DNA of 64,000 nt. Origin: Gemella morbillorum. Lineage in GTDB: Bacteria; Bacillota; Bacilli; Staphylococcales; Gemellaceae. A program made the translations under genes and the position numbers. Location: NCBI RefSeq assembly GCF_900476045.1, contig NZ_LS483440.1, positions 1,674,001 through 1,738,000 on the forward strand. The letters are read 5' to 3'. Position 1 is the stretch's first letter. Every line of letters starts with the position of its first letter. This document shows, piece after piece, positions 26,334 through 36,489 of the stretch. Under the pieces are notes generated by a model that saw only the letters and a list, made by a program, of their open reading frames with translations, had not been told where the DNA came from and searched no databases.

Positions 26334-27038
26334 TTGAAAAAATACGAAAAGATTATTAATGACATTATTTTAAAAATACAAACTGGTATGTTTAAAGAGG
26401 GAGAACAACTTTATACAGAAAAAGAAATCAAAGAAATTTACAACGTAAGTAGTACGACTGCTGTGCGAGTTCTGAATGAGTTGGAAACTGCAGGATATAT
26501 TTTTAGAATCCAAGGTAAAGGAAGTTTTGTTAATAAAACATTAGTTAATAAAAAAGTCTACGTGACAGAAAACAACAACTTCCACAAACACTTTAAAGAA
26601 TCTGTTTCTGAACATTCTGACGTTATAGAAGCGGAAATTATTCAGGATAAAGAACTTTGTGCGAAATTAAAAATTAAAAATCAAAAATTACTGAAAGTTG
26701 TACGTATCAAATATATCGGAAATGTTAGTTGGGCTCATCAAACTAACTATATTCCACTTAAATATTTACCAGATATCAATATAGCTGATATAGATGGATT
26801 CAAAGAATTGGCAACAATGATTAGAAAAAAATATCGTATCGATATTCACCAAGAAAAATCTAAAAAATACATGAAAGTTGTAGTTGATCCACCGAAAAAA
26901 GTTGCTGACTTCATCGCAAAAGAAGGTGAGCCTTGTTTCGAGTTCGACAGATATACTTATTTTTCTGACGGAAATATCTTTGAATATGTGAAAATTTATA
27001 TAAACTATAAATACTACAGCTTAACAATTAAAGATTAA
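26334..27038 (+). CDS. GntR/HutC-type transcriptional regulator (UTRA domain)
   Basis: A 234-residue regulator: N-terminal GntR winged helix (about 1-66, with LYTEKEIKEIYNVSSTTAVRVLNEL and GYIFRIQGKGSFV) and a C-terminal UTRA ligand domain (about 90-230). It starts at TTG 26334, seven bases after a perfect AGGAGG, a start codon that probably limits its level. UTRA regulators bind sugar phosphates or related metabolites; here the ligand may be an intermediate of sialic acid or amino-sugar breakdown. The shared operator ahead of itself and nanA makes it the likely repressor of the locus. Confidence 0.82.
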   Translation: MKKYEKIINDIILKIQTGMFKEGEQLYTEKEIKEIYNVSSTTAVRVLNELETAGYIFRIQGKGSFVNKTLVNKKVYVTENNNFHKHFKESVSEHSDVIEAEIIQDKELCAKLKIKNQKLLKVVRIKYIGNVSWAHQTNYIPLKYLPDINIADIDGFKELATMIRKKYRIDIHQEKSKKYMKVVVDPPKKVADFIAKEGEPCFEFDRYTYFSDGNIFEYVKIYINYKYYSLTIKD

Positions 27039-27266
27039 AAGGATACTTGAATTTAGGGTTTTCCCTATAACTAAAAATGTTTAATCCTACAAATATATGT
27101 ATATTTAGAGTATTAAAGCAATCAGGACAGGTAAATAGAGTAAAAAGAAAAGGTCTTGTAGTCGCAGATGAAAAATATAATGTAAGACTATAGATTTTAA
27201 GAAAAGAAAATAAATGTTGATTTGGTTATATGAATTATGAATAAAGAAAAAATCTGGTTCTATAAT

Positions 27267-27299
27267 AAATACGGTTGATAAAAAAAATCAACCGTATTT
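27267..27299 (+). terminator. hairpin at the left end of the ISL3 element
   Basis: AAATACGGTTGAT (27267-27279) and ATCAACCGTATTT (27287-27299) form a 13-base perfect stem that uses the subterminal part of the inverted repeat. Such hairpins shield IS transposases from read-through transcription. Confidence 0.65.
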
Positions 27300-27382
27300 A
27301 AATTTTATAAGAATATAGAAAAGAATGTAAAATTCCTATATAATTTAAGTGCATACAAAATCGAAAGGAACTTTACATTCAT

Positions 27383-28747
27383 ATGCCTAATTATAACAAA
27401 TATCATAAAATAACTCTACAAATAACCGATGAAAATATAAATATTCTAGATAAAATAAATCAAGTAAAAATTAATAACCAAATATATCTTATTTATTATG
27501 GTGTACTGTCACATTCTCCTAAAACTTGTCCTCATTGTAATCAAAATTCTCCCTGCCTTATAAGAAAAAATGGTCATAGAAGAGTAAAGCTTAAAATGCC
27601 TTTTATCTCTGATAAACCTGTCATTCTTTTCCTAGATAAGCAACGTTTTATATGTAAAGTCCGTAATAAGTCCTTTGCAACTCAGACTACCGAAGTTAGA
27701 AAATATTCTAATACTTCTAAAAATTTAAGAGCTGGTATATATAATTAAAAAACTGTCTAATCAGTTAACTATGAAACAAATAGCCAAATCCTACGCTATC
27801 TCTACTAATACTGTATGGAGAGTACAATGTGAACTCTCTAAAACTCTGGATAGACCTACATCATTACCTGCATACATGTGCTTTGATGAGCTTTCATCTA
27901 CTTCTGATAGTGTGAGTAATATGAGTTTTGTCTATTCTGATGCATTGAACCATCAAATACAAAACATACTTCAAGGTAGAACAAATAATATTATAAAAAA
28001 TTACTTTTTGTACTATTCTTACAAAGAACGTTGTGATGTTAAAGCTATAGTCATTGATATGAATTCAGGTTATAAGTGTCTTATTAGGGAACTTTTCCCT
28101 AACGCTAAAATCATTGTCGATAGATTCCATATTGTTCAACTAGTTAATAGAGCTTTTAATAAATATAGAATATCATACATGAATAGCATTAAAGATAAAG
28201 ATAAAGACTTATACAGGCAATTAAAATACTATTGGAAAAATCTTCTTATGAAATACGATGATCTAGATAACTCTACTTAGAAGATAATATTGTGAACTAT
28301 TTGATTAAACAAGATTCTGCACTTTATAAATGTTATTGGCTTGTTCAAGAGCTTAGAGAAGCTCTTGAAAAAGATGATTTTAATAAGTTTAATACTTTGG
28401 TTAATGATAAATCTACTTTACCTGGATATATGTTTACGGCTATTAAAACTCTTAGAAAATATAAAAGACAGATTAAAAATACTATGTATTATAATGGATT
28501 ATCAAATGGCCCTTTGGAGGGGATTAATAATAAGATTAAAGTTATTAAACGTATTTCTTATGGATATAGATCTTTTTGTAACTTTAGAGGTAAAATTCTT
28601 CTTGTTTTTAGTCTATTTTCTTCTTCTAATACTGATAAAAAACCTAGATATTCTAAAGAAGAACGTTTAGCTATTCTTGATAAAAGGAAAGAATTAAAAG
28701 TAAAACGTAAGAATAAGAAAAAAGCTATACTATTTAGCATAGCATAG
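27383..28747 (+). pseudogene. ISL3-family transposase, broken by two frameshifts
   Basis: Three successive pieces in changing frames form one transposase: 27383-27748 (zinc-ribbon-like start, CPHCNQNSPC), 27771-28280 (helix-turn-helix MKQIAKSYAISTNTVW and the DDE part with AIVIDMNSGYKCLI and IVDRFHIVQLVNRA) and 28292-28747 (C-terminal NGPLEGINNKIKVIKRISYG with the catalytic Glu). Homologous ISL3 transposases are one chain of about 420 residues. Frame changes lie near 27748 and 28280, so the protein is not made intact. Confidence 0.85.
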
Positions 28748-28757
28748 CTCCTTCCTT

Positions 28758-28825
28758 ATTTTTCTTCATCAACCGAATTTGACAAAGAACCATTTTTCTT
28801 CATCAACCGAATTTGACAAAGAACC
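28758..28825. repeat. tandem duplication of the ISL3 right end
   Basis: Two identical 34-base copies (28758-28791 and 28792-28825) of the terminal inverted repeat lie head to tail. Only one is needed for transposition. Confidence 0.9.
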
Positions 28826-28857
28826 AAAATTATTAAAATAAATTGTTATATTTTATT

Positions 28858-31800
28858 TTAATTTTTTCTTTTACGATAATACAACACTGTTCCTAAAGCT
28901 GCTAGTACAACTCCTAAACCTGTAACATCTATTCCAGCTAATCCTGTATTCGGTAGTGGAGAATTATTATTTGGCTCATTTGGTACAGAAGGATTATCTG
29001 GTGGTGTAACTGGTGGTGTTGGTGGTGTAGGATTATGAGTTTCGTTTGTTGTGTACTCATTTTTACCATTATTTACTTTCGCTACATTGTCAATTCGTTG
29101 TCCATTAACGTCATCGTTTACTTTGACTTTGAATTTGAATGTGAAACTTTCTCCGTTTTTAACATTTCTATTCCATGTTACTGTTCCATTTTCGTTTCTT
29201 CCACCGTCTTCTGCTGATACAAATGTTGTATATGCCGGTATCTTATCTGTTACAGTTACATCTCTGTCTTCACCTGTTGTGTTTTGGTATGTAATTGCGT
29301 ATGTTAATTCTTGTCCCGCTTTTACTTCTTGTCCGTCTATATTTGTTGTTGTGTTTCCTGTATAGACTTCTTTCTTAGGCTCTGGATTTGTTGGATTGTG
29401 CGTTTCGTTTGTTGTATACTCGTTTTTACCGTTGTTTACTTTCGCTACATTATCCACTTTGTTTCCATTCACATCTCCGTTTACTTTGACTTTGAATTTG
29501 AATGTGAAACTTTCTCCATTTTTAACATTTCTATTCCATGTTACTGTTCCATTTTCGTTTCTTCCACCGTCTTCTGCTGATACAAATGTTGTATATGCCG
29601 GTATCTTATCTGTTACAGTTACATCTCTGTCTTCACCTGTTGTGTTTTTGTATGTAATCGCGTATGTTAATTCTTGTCCCGCTTTTACTTCTTGTCCGTC
29701 TATATTTGTTGTTGTGTTTCCTGTATAGACTTCTTTCTTAGGTTCCGGATTTATTGGATTGTGCGTTTCGTTTGTTGTATACTCGTTTTTACCGTTGTTT
29801 ACTTTCGCTACATTATCCACTTTGTTTCCATTCACATCTCCGTTTACTTTGACTTTGAATTTGAATGTGAAACTTTCTCCATTTTTAACATTTCTATTCC
29901 ATGTTACTGTTCCATTTTCGTTTCTTCCACCGTCTTCTGCTGATACAAATGTTGTATATGCCGGTATCTTATCTGTTACAGTTACATCTCTGTCTTCACC
30001 TGTTGTGTTTTTGTATGTAATCGCGTATGTTAATTCTTGTCCCGCTTTTACTTCTTGTCCGTCTATATTTGTTGTTGTGTTTCCTGTATAGACTTCTTTC
30101 TTAGGCTCTGGATTTGTTGGATTGTGCGTTTCGTTTGTTGTATACTCGTTTTTACCGTTGTTTACTTTCGCTACATTATCCACTTTGTTTCCATTCACAT
30201 CTCCGTTTACTTTGACTTTGAATTTGAATGTGAAACTTTCTCCATTTTTAACATTTCTATTCCATGTTACTGTTCCATTTTCGTTTCTTCCACCGTCTTC
30301 TGCTGATACAAATGTTGTATATGCCGGTATCTTATCTGTTACAGTTACATCTCTGTCTTCACCTGTTGTGTTTTTGTATGTAATCGCGTATGTTAATTCT
30401 TGTCCCGCTTTTACTTCTTGTCCGTCTATATTTGTTGTTGTGTTTCCTGTATAGACTTCTTTCTTAGGCTCTGGATTTGTTGGATTGTGCGTTTCGTTTG
30501 TTGTATACTCGTTTTTACCGTTGTTTACTTTCGCTACATTATCCACTTTGTTTCCATTCACATCTCCGTTTACTTTGACTTTGAATTTGAATGTGAAACT
30601 TTCTCCATTTTTAACATTTCTATTCCATGTTACTGTTCCATTTTCGTTTCTTCCACCGTCTTCTGCTGATACAAATGTTGTATATGCCGGTATCTTATCT
30701 GTTACAGTTACATCTCTGTCTTCACCTGTTGTGTTTTTGTATGTAATCGCGTATGTTAATTCTTGTCCCGCTTTTACTTCTTGTCCGTCTATATTTGTTG
30801 TTGTGTTTCCTGTATAGACTTCTTTCTTAGGCTCTGGATTTGTTGGATTGTGCGTTTCGTTTGTTGTATACTCGTTTTTACCGTTGTTTACTTTCGCTAC
30901 ATTATCCACTTTATTTCCATTCACATCTCCGTTTACTTTGACTTTGAATTTGAATGTGAAACTTTCTCCATTTTTAACATTTCTATTCCATGTTACTGTT
31001 CCATTTTCGTTTCTTCCACCGTCTTCTGCTGATACAAATGTTGTATATACCGGTATCTTATCTGTTACAGTTACATCTCTGTCTTCACCTGTTGTGTTTT
31101 TGTATGTAATCGCGTATGTTAATTCTTGTCCCGCTTTTACTTCTTGTCCGTCTATATTTGTTGTTGTGTTTCCTGTATAGACTTCTTTCTTAGGTTGTGT
31201 ATGTGGTGTAAAATTCCAATATCCTATAAAGTGAACATCCGCCCCTTTTACTACTTTTTGGTTTTGGTCATAATTTTTAAATTCCCAAATACCATCTGTT
31301 GTTACAACACTTGTTTTTGTAGGCATAACCGGTTTTGCTACTGTTCCATTTTTAAGTCCTTTTACTGCCCCTGGCGTTAAGTCAATTACTTCTTTTGGTA
31401 AATCTTTATTAGGAACTAAGCTCTTAAATTCATGAGTTTGTTTGTACAATAACTCCGTTTTCACATAATTCGAATGTAATTCCACATTATCAACAATCAT
31501 TGTAACGCGGTTTTGGATATCTTTTCCAGAATTTTTAATCTTATCATTTGTTTTTGTATGATATTTGATTTCATATTCCTTCCCTTGTGATGATCGACCT
31601 AATAGTTCTTTATTAATAATTTCTACAACTACCGTTTGACCATTTTTACTTATAGAGTAATCTTTCTCAAAAGTTAGTGTTCGTCCCTCAAGTTTAACAT
31701 CTAAACTTTTGAAATCAAGTCTTTCATCAAATGTATCGGACATTTTTAGACTACGAAGATCACCTATTACATCAATTCCGGGCCTTGGCGATGTGAATTT

Positions 31801-32847
31801 ACCAGTATAAGTGATTTCTTGATCTTTTTCAGCTGGTATAGTTTCTTGATCAACAGTTTTTTTAGGTGCTTTTTCTGGTAACTCTGTATAGAAACCAAAC
31901 AATCCGCCACTTACAGCAGCACTTGTATAAGAAAACTGAATAGTATTGTCAATTGACCTAACTGCAAAACCTGTTTCGTTGTGTTCTTTCCATTTTTCTT
32001 CTGTAGTAATGTTCCTACTGTGTTCCCAATATGTCCATCCACCTTCTTGTAATTCTGTCAACTTATTAGCATTATTCATAACTAATTTATCTATTTTAGT
32101 CTCAGGTTGACTAAGCCAGAATTTTTCTTTTACGCCTGTATTACTGTTTGTTACATCAATATCCGATGGTTGCATAACAACTTTAAGATCCATAGGAGTA
32201 CCATCTGCATATTTATATGTTACTTTTGTTGCTACGCTAATATTAAATGCACGCTCAAGGCTATATTTAAGGTTCGGGTGATTAGGCCAAATATAATCTT
32301 GAATTTGGATAGACTTTTGTCCCCAGTTTTCATCAACTGTTAAGAACGGAACTGCAGTTTTGCTAGAATCTTTAAATGCAGCATCACCACCACCGTTATC
32401 ATTAGATGAACGAATAAATCTTGCTTCTAAAATATCAATATAAACATCTACCTATTTACCATTTACTGTTCCTGCATTAAAAAATTTTAATTTAAGTGGA
32501 TTACTAAATACCTGTTCCTGTCTTCCTTTTGATTTATCAATTTTCATTAGAAATACAGTTGATTTAGTCCATTTTCTTCCACTTGAATCAGTGTTTGGCT
32601 CAACAATACCTTGTATAACTGAATCACCTCTATTAATAATTTGCATATTCTCTTGTTTAAGTGAGAATTGATACAATTGTAATTTTGACAAATCTAAATC
32701 TGTCTTTACTCTTTCTATTCTGTTTTGCTGGGCATGGGCATCTTTTGCCTTAGCTGTATTGCTGGTAGCAAGACTACTTACAATACTCCAAACAATAATG
32801 CTCAAAGCCATAAACATTTTGAGTAAAATATTTATCTTTTTCTTCAT
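28858..32847 (-). pseudogene. LPXTG surface adhesin with six DUF11-like repeats, in-frame amber codon
   Basis: One continuous frame of 1329 codons interrupted only by TAG at 32452-32454 (codon 132). It starts at ATG 32847 with AAGGAGG upstream and a signal peptide (about 1-36). The N-terminal region (to about residue 545) is adhesin-like; six tandem 121-residue DUF11/isopeptide-type repeats follow, then a Pro-rich wall region and the sorting signal LPNTG with hydrophobic helix and RKRKN tail. As written, only a 131-residue secreted fragment is made. Both sides of the TAG remain fully open and protein-like, so the lesion is recent, suppressed, or a sequencing error. Product when intact: a sortase-anchored stalk adhesin. 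Confidence 0.85.
29017..31194 (-). repeat. six tandem 363-base repeats inside the adhesin gene
   Basis: Six units of 121 codons each begin at the PKKEVYTGNTTTN segment and end at NETHNPTNPE. They are nearly identical in DNA; the last unit (nearest the C-terminus) is the most different (NGQRIDNVAK for NGNKVDNVAK). Such homogeneity implies ongoing recombination or slippage that changes repeat number. Confidence 0.95.
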
Positions 32848-33433
32848 TAAATATAATATCCTCCTTAAAGTTACTTTTATAATAGTTGGAAAAACAAATT
32901 TTTAAATACGGACTGACCCAATTTCTGTATTAAAAAATGACTACTTCCCACTATAAATTATAACATTTTTAGAAAAAAAATCTACCTACAACTGAAATTA
33001 ATGGAATAAAAAAGAGTAAAATGTTTATCTTTTTTCATTAATACAATATTCTTCTCAATAATCACTACAATATTTTTGAAAAACAAGTCTTTTAATATAC
33101 GTTCTATAGTTATTATTTTTCAATAAATTTATATTTAAAAGAACCCTCAACTTCTTAATAGAGAGTTCTTATTTTTTGTTTGTTTACAAAAAATAATTAT
33201 TGTTATTAACAATAATTACCTGTAGAACTATAAAAAGTTATTTATTTAAAATATGAGTTGTAAATGATATAAAAAACATTGGTGGCTACTATTAAAAGAC
33301 ACAGATGAACTACCAGTCGATATAATATATAAATGATAATACAAAAACAATTTATACTAGAACTAGTAAAAAAACTATAGATTAAAAATATCTTGTGTAG
33401 GATATAAGGAAAAACATAAAGAAAAAAGATTAT
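32848..33433. other. AT-rich interval upstream of the adhesin gene, no supported gene
   Basis: It contains the adhesin RBS, then low-complexity AT-rich sequence. A weak inverted repeat AGAACCCTC / GAGAGTTCT (around 33140-33170) followed by ATTTTTTG may be a terminator in the + direction. A 71-codon frame on the minus strand has no RBS and a composition of chance. Confidence 0.4.
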
Positions 33434-33661
33434 GATAAATTTAAAGAAATAGTACATGAGGAAAGAACATTACCTATATGTATAAGAAAGTCACTTAATA
33501 CATCTAGAAAGTATTCTAGTTATATTGAAAATACGATATCATACCCTAAATATACAAATGGTTATTTAGAGGATATCAATAATAAATTAAAATTAATAAA
33601 ACAAGTAGCGTTCGGTTATAGGAAACTTAAAAACTTTAAAATAAGAGTATTACTATATTAG
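33434..33661 (+). pseudogene. C-terminal fragment of an ISL3-family transposase
   Basis: The frame ending at TAG 33659-33661 encodes about 75 residues with NGYLEDINNKLKLIKQVAFG followed by YRKLKNFKIRVLL, the C-terminal pattern of ISL3 transposases (compare NGPLEGINNKIKVIKRISYG in the copy at 27.3-28.8 kb). The rest of the gene is missing. It differs in sequence from that copy, so it is a separate, older insertion. Confidence 0.75.
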
Positions 33662-33864
33662 CTCTTTGTCAATAGATGTGGATAAAAAAATTTATAAAAA
33701 AATATTTTTTCACTTTAAAAACACAAAAAAGGCTATAAAACAACCATTTACAACCTTTTTTATTTATCTTTACATAACTAAATAAGCCTACCCATTATCG
33801 TTTTTGACTTTTATTGACTAATGATAACCTTTTGTAGGCTTTTTAAATATTTAATTTCAAATAT

Positions 33865-34690
33865 TTAACCTGCCCTTATTTGTGTATTTTCATTATTATA
33901 TAAGTCCTTTTTCTTAACTTTATAATTTTGTCTTGTTACTGTATTAATATTATTTAAATAATTAAATCTCATAAATAAACGTGTTCTTAGATTGTAAAAA
34001 TTTTTATACCCACGACCATTATTTTTTATTTTCTGAATAGTACGATTATTTGCTTCTACTTTAGCATTATTATATTGTGGATATAACAATGCATTAATAA
34101 TATACTCTTGATATTTTGTATATGTTTTTTAATATGGATTTTGTTCTTTTGGTAGTTCTATATTCTTTATTATTTAACAATTTTCTAAATGCTGCTACAT
34201 CATTATCATTAAATATATTTAATACATCTTGATACAAATAGTACATTAATTCTAAATCTTTTGAATATGACAAACATTCTTTTAAAGCTTCAAAGTCTGT
34301 ATTAATTCCTATATATACCCTATATTTTTTGTACTTGAATTCTAATCTATTTACTTTATCATAATTTTTTCTTAATAAATTTCTTGATTTGTATAGTAGT
34401 TTATATTCTCTGCTATTAATACTATATTTCTTTTGTACTTCATTTCTAATTGCATTAATCGCTGTTGACACTAACTTAATTAAATGAAATCTATCTACTA
34501 TTATCTTAGCTTGTGGAAAGTGTTTTTTAGCTAACACAATATAACTATCCCACATATCAGTCACAAAAAATTGTATATCATTTTTAGCTACTTTGGTATA
34601 TTCATTAAAATAATCATCTAAATAATACTTTCTACTTGTAATAATAAAGTCTTTTAATCTATTTTTCTCCGGTTTTATAAACATCATCCA
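33865..34690 (-). pseudogene. truncated and frameshifted ISL3-family transposase
   Basis: Two frames on the minus strand: 34687-34094 contains the DDE part (FFVTDMWDSYIVLAKKHFP, AKIIVDRFHLIKLVSTAINA) and 34089-33865 the C-terminus (YNNAKVEANNRTIQKIKNNG, YKNFYNLRTRLFMR). A frameshift near 34100 separates them and the N-terminal third is missing, cut off at a junction with another decayed gene near 34690. A hairpin AAGCCTAC / GTAGGCTT (around 33785-33841) lies downstream and may mark the old IS end. Confidence 0.75.
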
Positions 34691-35002
34691 ATAGTTTGTT
34701 TATTTCTTGTTTTATCTCTTTTTCATACTTATTCTTTTCTTCTTCTGTTGCGAGCCTACTACCCTTATCTCTACCTTGATCTATAACGCTGTCTATTATA
34801 CTCATATCCCTATCGAAAATTATGAGATTGCGATACCCATTTATATATACATATATTTTTTACTATCTGTAGGCAATTGAATAATGAATTTTGTTTCTCC
34901 TTTGGTTCCCAGTTTTGGAATCCTATCCATCATTTTTAAATCATAATCATCTACTTGATAGCCTGCTTTTCTTATTTGTTCAGCGTATTTTGTTATATTC
35001 AT
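34659..35002 (-). pseudogene. frameshifted gene of unknown function
   Basis: From ATG 35002 the frame reads MNITKYAEQIRKAGYQVDDY and goes on to LPTDSKKYMYI before a stop. A shift inside the TATATGTATATATAAA tract restores a second open part (INGYRNLIIFDRDMSIIDSV to INKLLDDVYKTGEK, stop 34659-34661). An extra AT pair in that tract explains the break. The protein is unrecognised. It lies directly after the membrane protein at 35015 and the broken lipoprotein gene, forming a decayed three-gene unit. Confidence 0.55.
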
Positions 35003-35014
35003 CAACCTGTCTAA

Positions 35015-35323
35015 TTATTCAAATTCATTACCTTTATTGTTTTCTCTAGTTAAGACTTTTGGAGCTTCTAATACATCATACAAAACGACTATTATTAGGA
35101 CTACCATAAATAGTAATAATGTTACTTTGAAAAATCTACTCAACATTCTTAAATTTACCTCGTATTTATCTAACACTTCTAATGACCTTTGGATATCTTC
35201 TTTGTTTATCCCTGATGATATTCTTTCTGATACCTTATTCGGAACTACTACCTTTCTTCTACTACCTTTTCTGAAAAATAAAGTGCTGTAGTCTCCTCTT
35301 CTATTAAAACCGAATAAAAACAT
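35015..35323 (-). CDS. small single-pass membrane protein, unrecognised
   Basis: A 102-residue protein with a basic N-terminal half (RRGDYSTLFFRKGSRRKVVV) and one membrane helix near the C-terminus (FFKVTLLLFMVVLIIVVLYDV, about 64-85). No family recognised. Its neighbours on the same strand, upstream lipoprotein and downstream gene, are both broken; it may itself be a leftover of the same unit. Confidence 0.4.
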   Translation of the reverse strand: MFLFGFNRRGDYSTLFFRKGSRRKVVVPNKVSERISSGINKEDIQRSLEVLDKYEVNLRMLSRFFKVTLLLFMVVLIIVVLYDVLEAPKVLTRENNKGNEFE

Positions 35324-35428
35324 GTTTTATCTTTCTCGCTATACTGTCCTCTTATATCCAACCTTACTTTCCCTTTTAATATATATATTACCTAATTAGA
35401 TTATTTTACTATAATCTCTATCTGTCAT

Positions 35429-35791
35429 CTACTTTTCCTTCAAATATATTATTTCAATCTTTCTTTTTTCTTTTTTGACTTCTCTAAATTTCACATCCCC
35501 TCTATGAAATCCAAAACGTAGTTTATCTCCTAACTTATTTTCACTAAGGTGCATAGTTATAGTGTCATTTATCTCGACTGTTATCCGCCAAGTTTGTGCT
35601 GCTGTATTTGGTTTTTCAAAACTCAAAAATTTTACCTTCTTTATCTCGCTTCCTTCTACCAGCTCTACATTATCCAATATATATTGCACTACCCTATCTT
35701 GTTCATATGTACTTACTTCTTCTTTCTTTTAGCATCCAACTAATATTATAATTATTAACGCACTTAATATAACTAATATATTCTTTTTCAC
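35429..35791 (-). pseudogene. small lipoprotein gene with an ochre codon right after the lipobox Cys
   Basis: GTG 35791, preceded by GGAAG, opens a lipoprotein signal MKKNILVILSALIIIILVGC. The next codon is TAA (35729-35731). The same frame then continues open for about 100 codons (KKEEVSTYEQDRVVQYILDN and on to IIYLKEK, stop 35429). The downstream part could begin anew at GTG 35689, giving a cytosolic fragment of 86 residues without export signal. The domain is a small beta-rich one I do not recognise. The single stop inactivates an otherwise intact 120-residue lipoprotein. Confidence 0.75.
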
Positions 35792-35990
35792 GACTTTCTT
35801 CCTTTCTATTTCCCATCCACCTTATTATAGCATACTTTTTATTTTTCTTTTTGCATAAAAATAGAGCTTAGTTTATTCGAAATATTTTATCACCTGAAAA
35901 ATCACCTCATCTAAAATCTTCCTTTTTAATAGCATATCCAAACAAAAAAGACTTTACTCTTAACTGATAAGAATAAAGTCTCATATTTAT

Positions 35991-36281
35991 TTATTTTTCC
36001 CAAGCGCGTCCTTCAACGTAGCTTGATTTTTTATAATTTTGTTTTATCGGTTTACTTGGCATAACTATTACTAATAAAAAATATAGTAATATCGGACTTC
36101 CAAAAGAAAAGATACTTGCAATTAAGAATAACGCTCTTAACAAACTTACACTTATTCCGAATCTCTCACCAAGTCCATTGCATACACCGGCAATCATTGC
36201 ACCATTATAAACTTTATATATTTGTTTTTTTTCTAGAAATTCAAGGAAATTATTCCACATTCTATTTAATGACTCTATCAT
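35991..36281 (-). CDS. PspC-domain membrane protein
   Basis: A 96-residue protein with a PspC domain: IYKVYNGAMIAGVCNGLGER (about 23-42) and a membrane helix (LIASIFSFGSPILLYFLLVIVMP). The family takes part in envelope-stress sensing in several phyla; the role here is unknown. I start it at ATG 36281, six bases after GAGGAGG; the frame upstream to 36326 includes that RBS. It lies directly left of the copper composite transposon. Confidence 0.75.
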   Translation of the reverse strand: MIESLNRMWNNFLEFLEKKQIYKVYNGAMIAGVCNGLGERFGISVSLLRALFLIASIFSFGSPILLYFLLVIVMPSKPIKQNYKKSSYVEGRAWEK

Positions 36282-36463
36282 AGCAAACTCCTCCTCGCCA
36301 TAACTTTTACACTTATAATTTTTCATTTATCTACTTTAGTGAGCTTATTATATATCCGAAACTTAAAATAAAGTTTATAAATTCTACTACTTGCTTTGCT
36401 AGCTTTGACATATTTACTCTCTTCGCTAAAATTATACACCTAAAATAAATACTAATCAATATT

Positions 36464-36489
36464 TTTAACACATTTTCTATTTGAATATC
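36464..36489 (+). repeat. left direct repeat abutting the composite transposon
   Basis: TTTAACACATTTTCTATTTG plus AATATC ends exactly at the first base of the left IS. It matches the right flank 41371-41393 except for one substitution (A/G) and a 3-base gap. Confidence 0.7.

Larger units (their letters stand above)
27256..28825 (+). mobile_element. degenerate ISL3-family insertion sequence
   Basis: Left end GGTTCTATAATAAATACGGT (from 27256) and right end, read on the minus strand, GGTTCTTTGTCAAATTCGGT (28825 inward) are matching inverted repeats that continue with TGAT-AA-AAA. The element carries one transposase broken into three frames. The right end is present twice in tandem. The interval 27039-27255 before it holds no supported gene. 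No clear target duplication was recognised. Confidence 0.8.

Noticed and set aside
27046..27075. Hairpin TAGGG-TTTT-CCCTA after the gntR gene as terminator
   Set aside because: Stem is only 5 bases and no T run follows.
27059..27194. Short frame (RVLKQSGQVNRVKRKGLVVA) before the ISL3 element, possibly an IS3 orfB remnant
   Set aside because: Similarity is only impressionistic and the piece has no second motif; not enough to call.
29035..31380. Series of 84-110 codon frames on the + strand at 363-base spacing
   Set aside because: They are antisense shadows of the adhesin repeats; they have no RBS and their composition (Cys/Phe/Tyr/Val-rich) mirrors the sense repeats.
33242..33457. 71-codon hydrophobic frame on the minus strand
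   Set aside because: Low-complexity AT sequence without RBS, overlapping the transposase fragment on the other strand.
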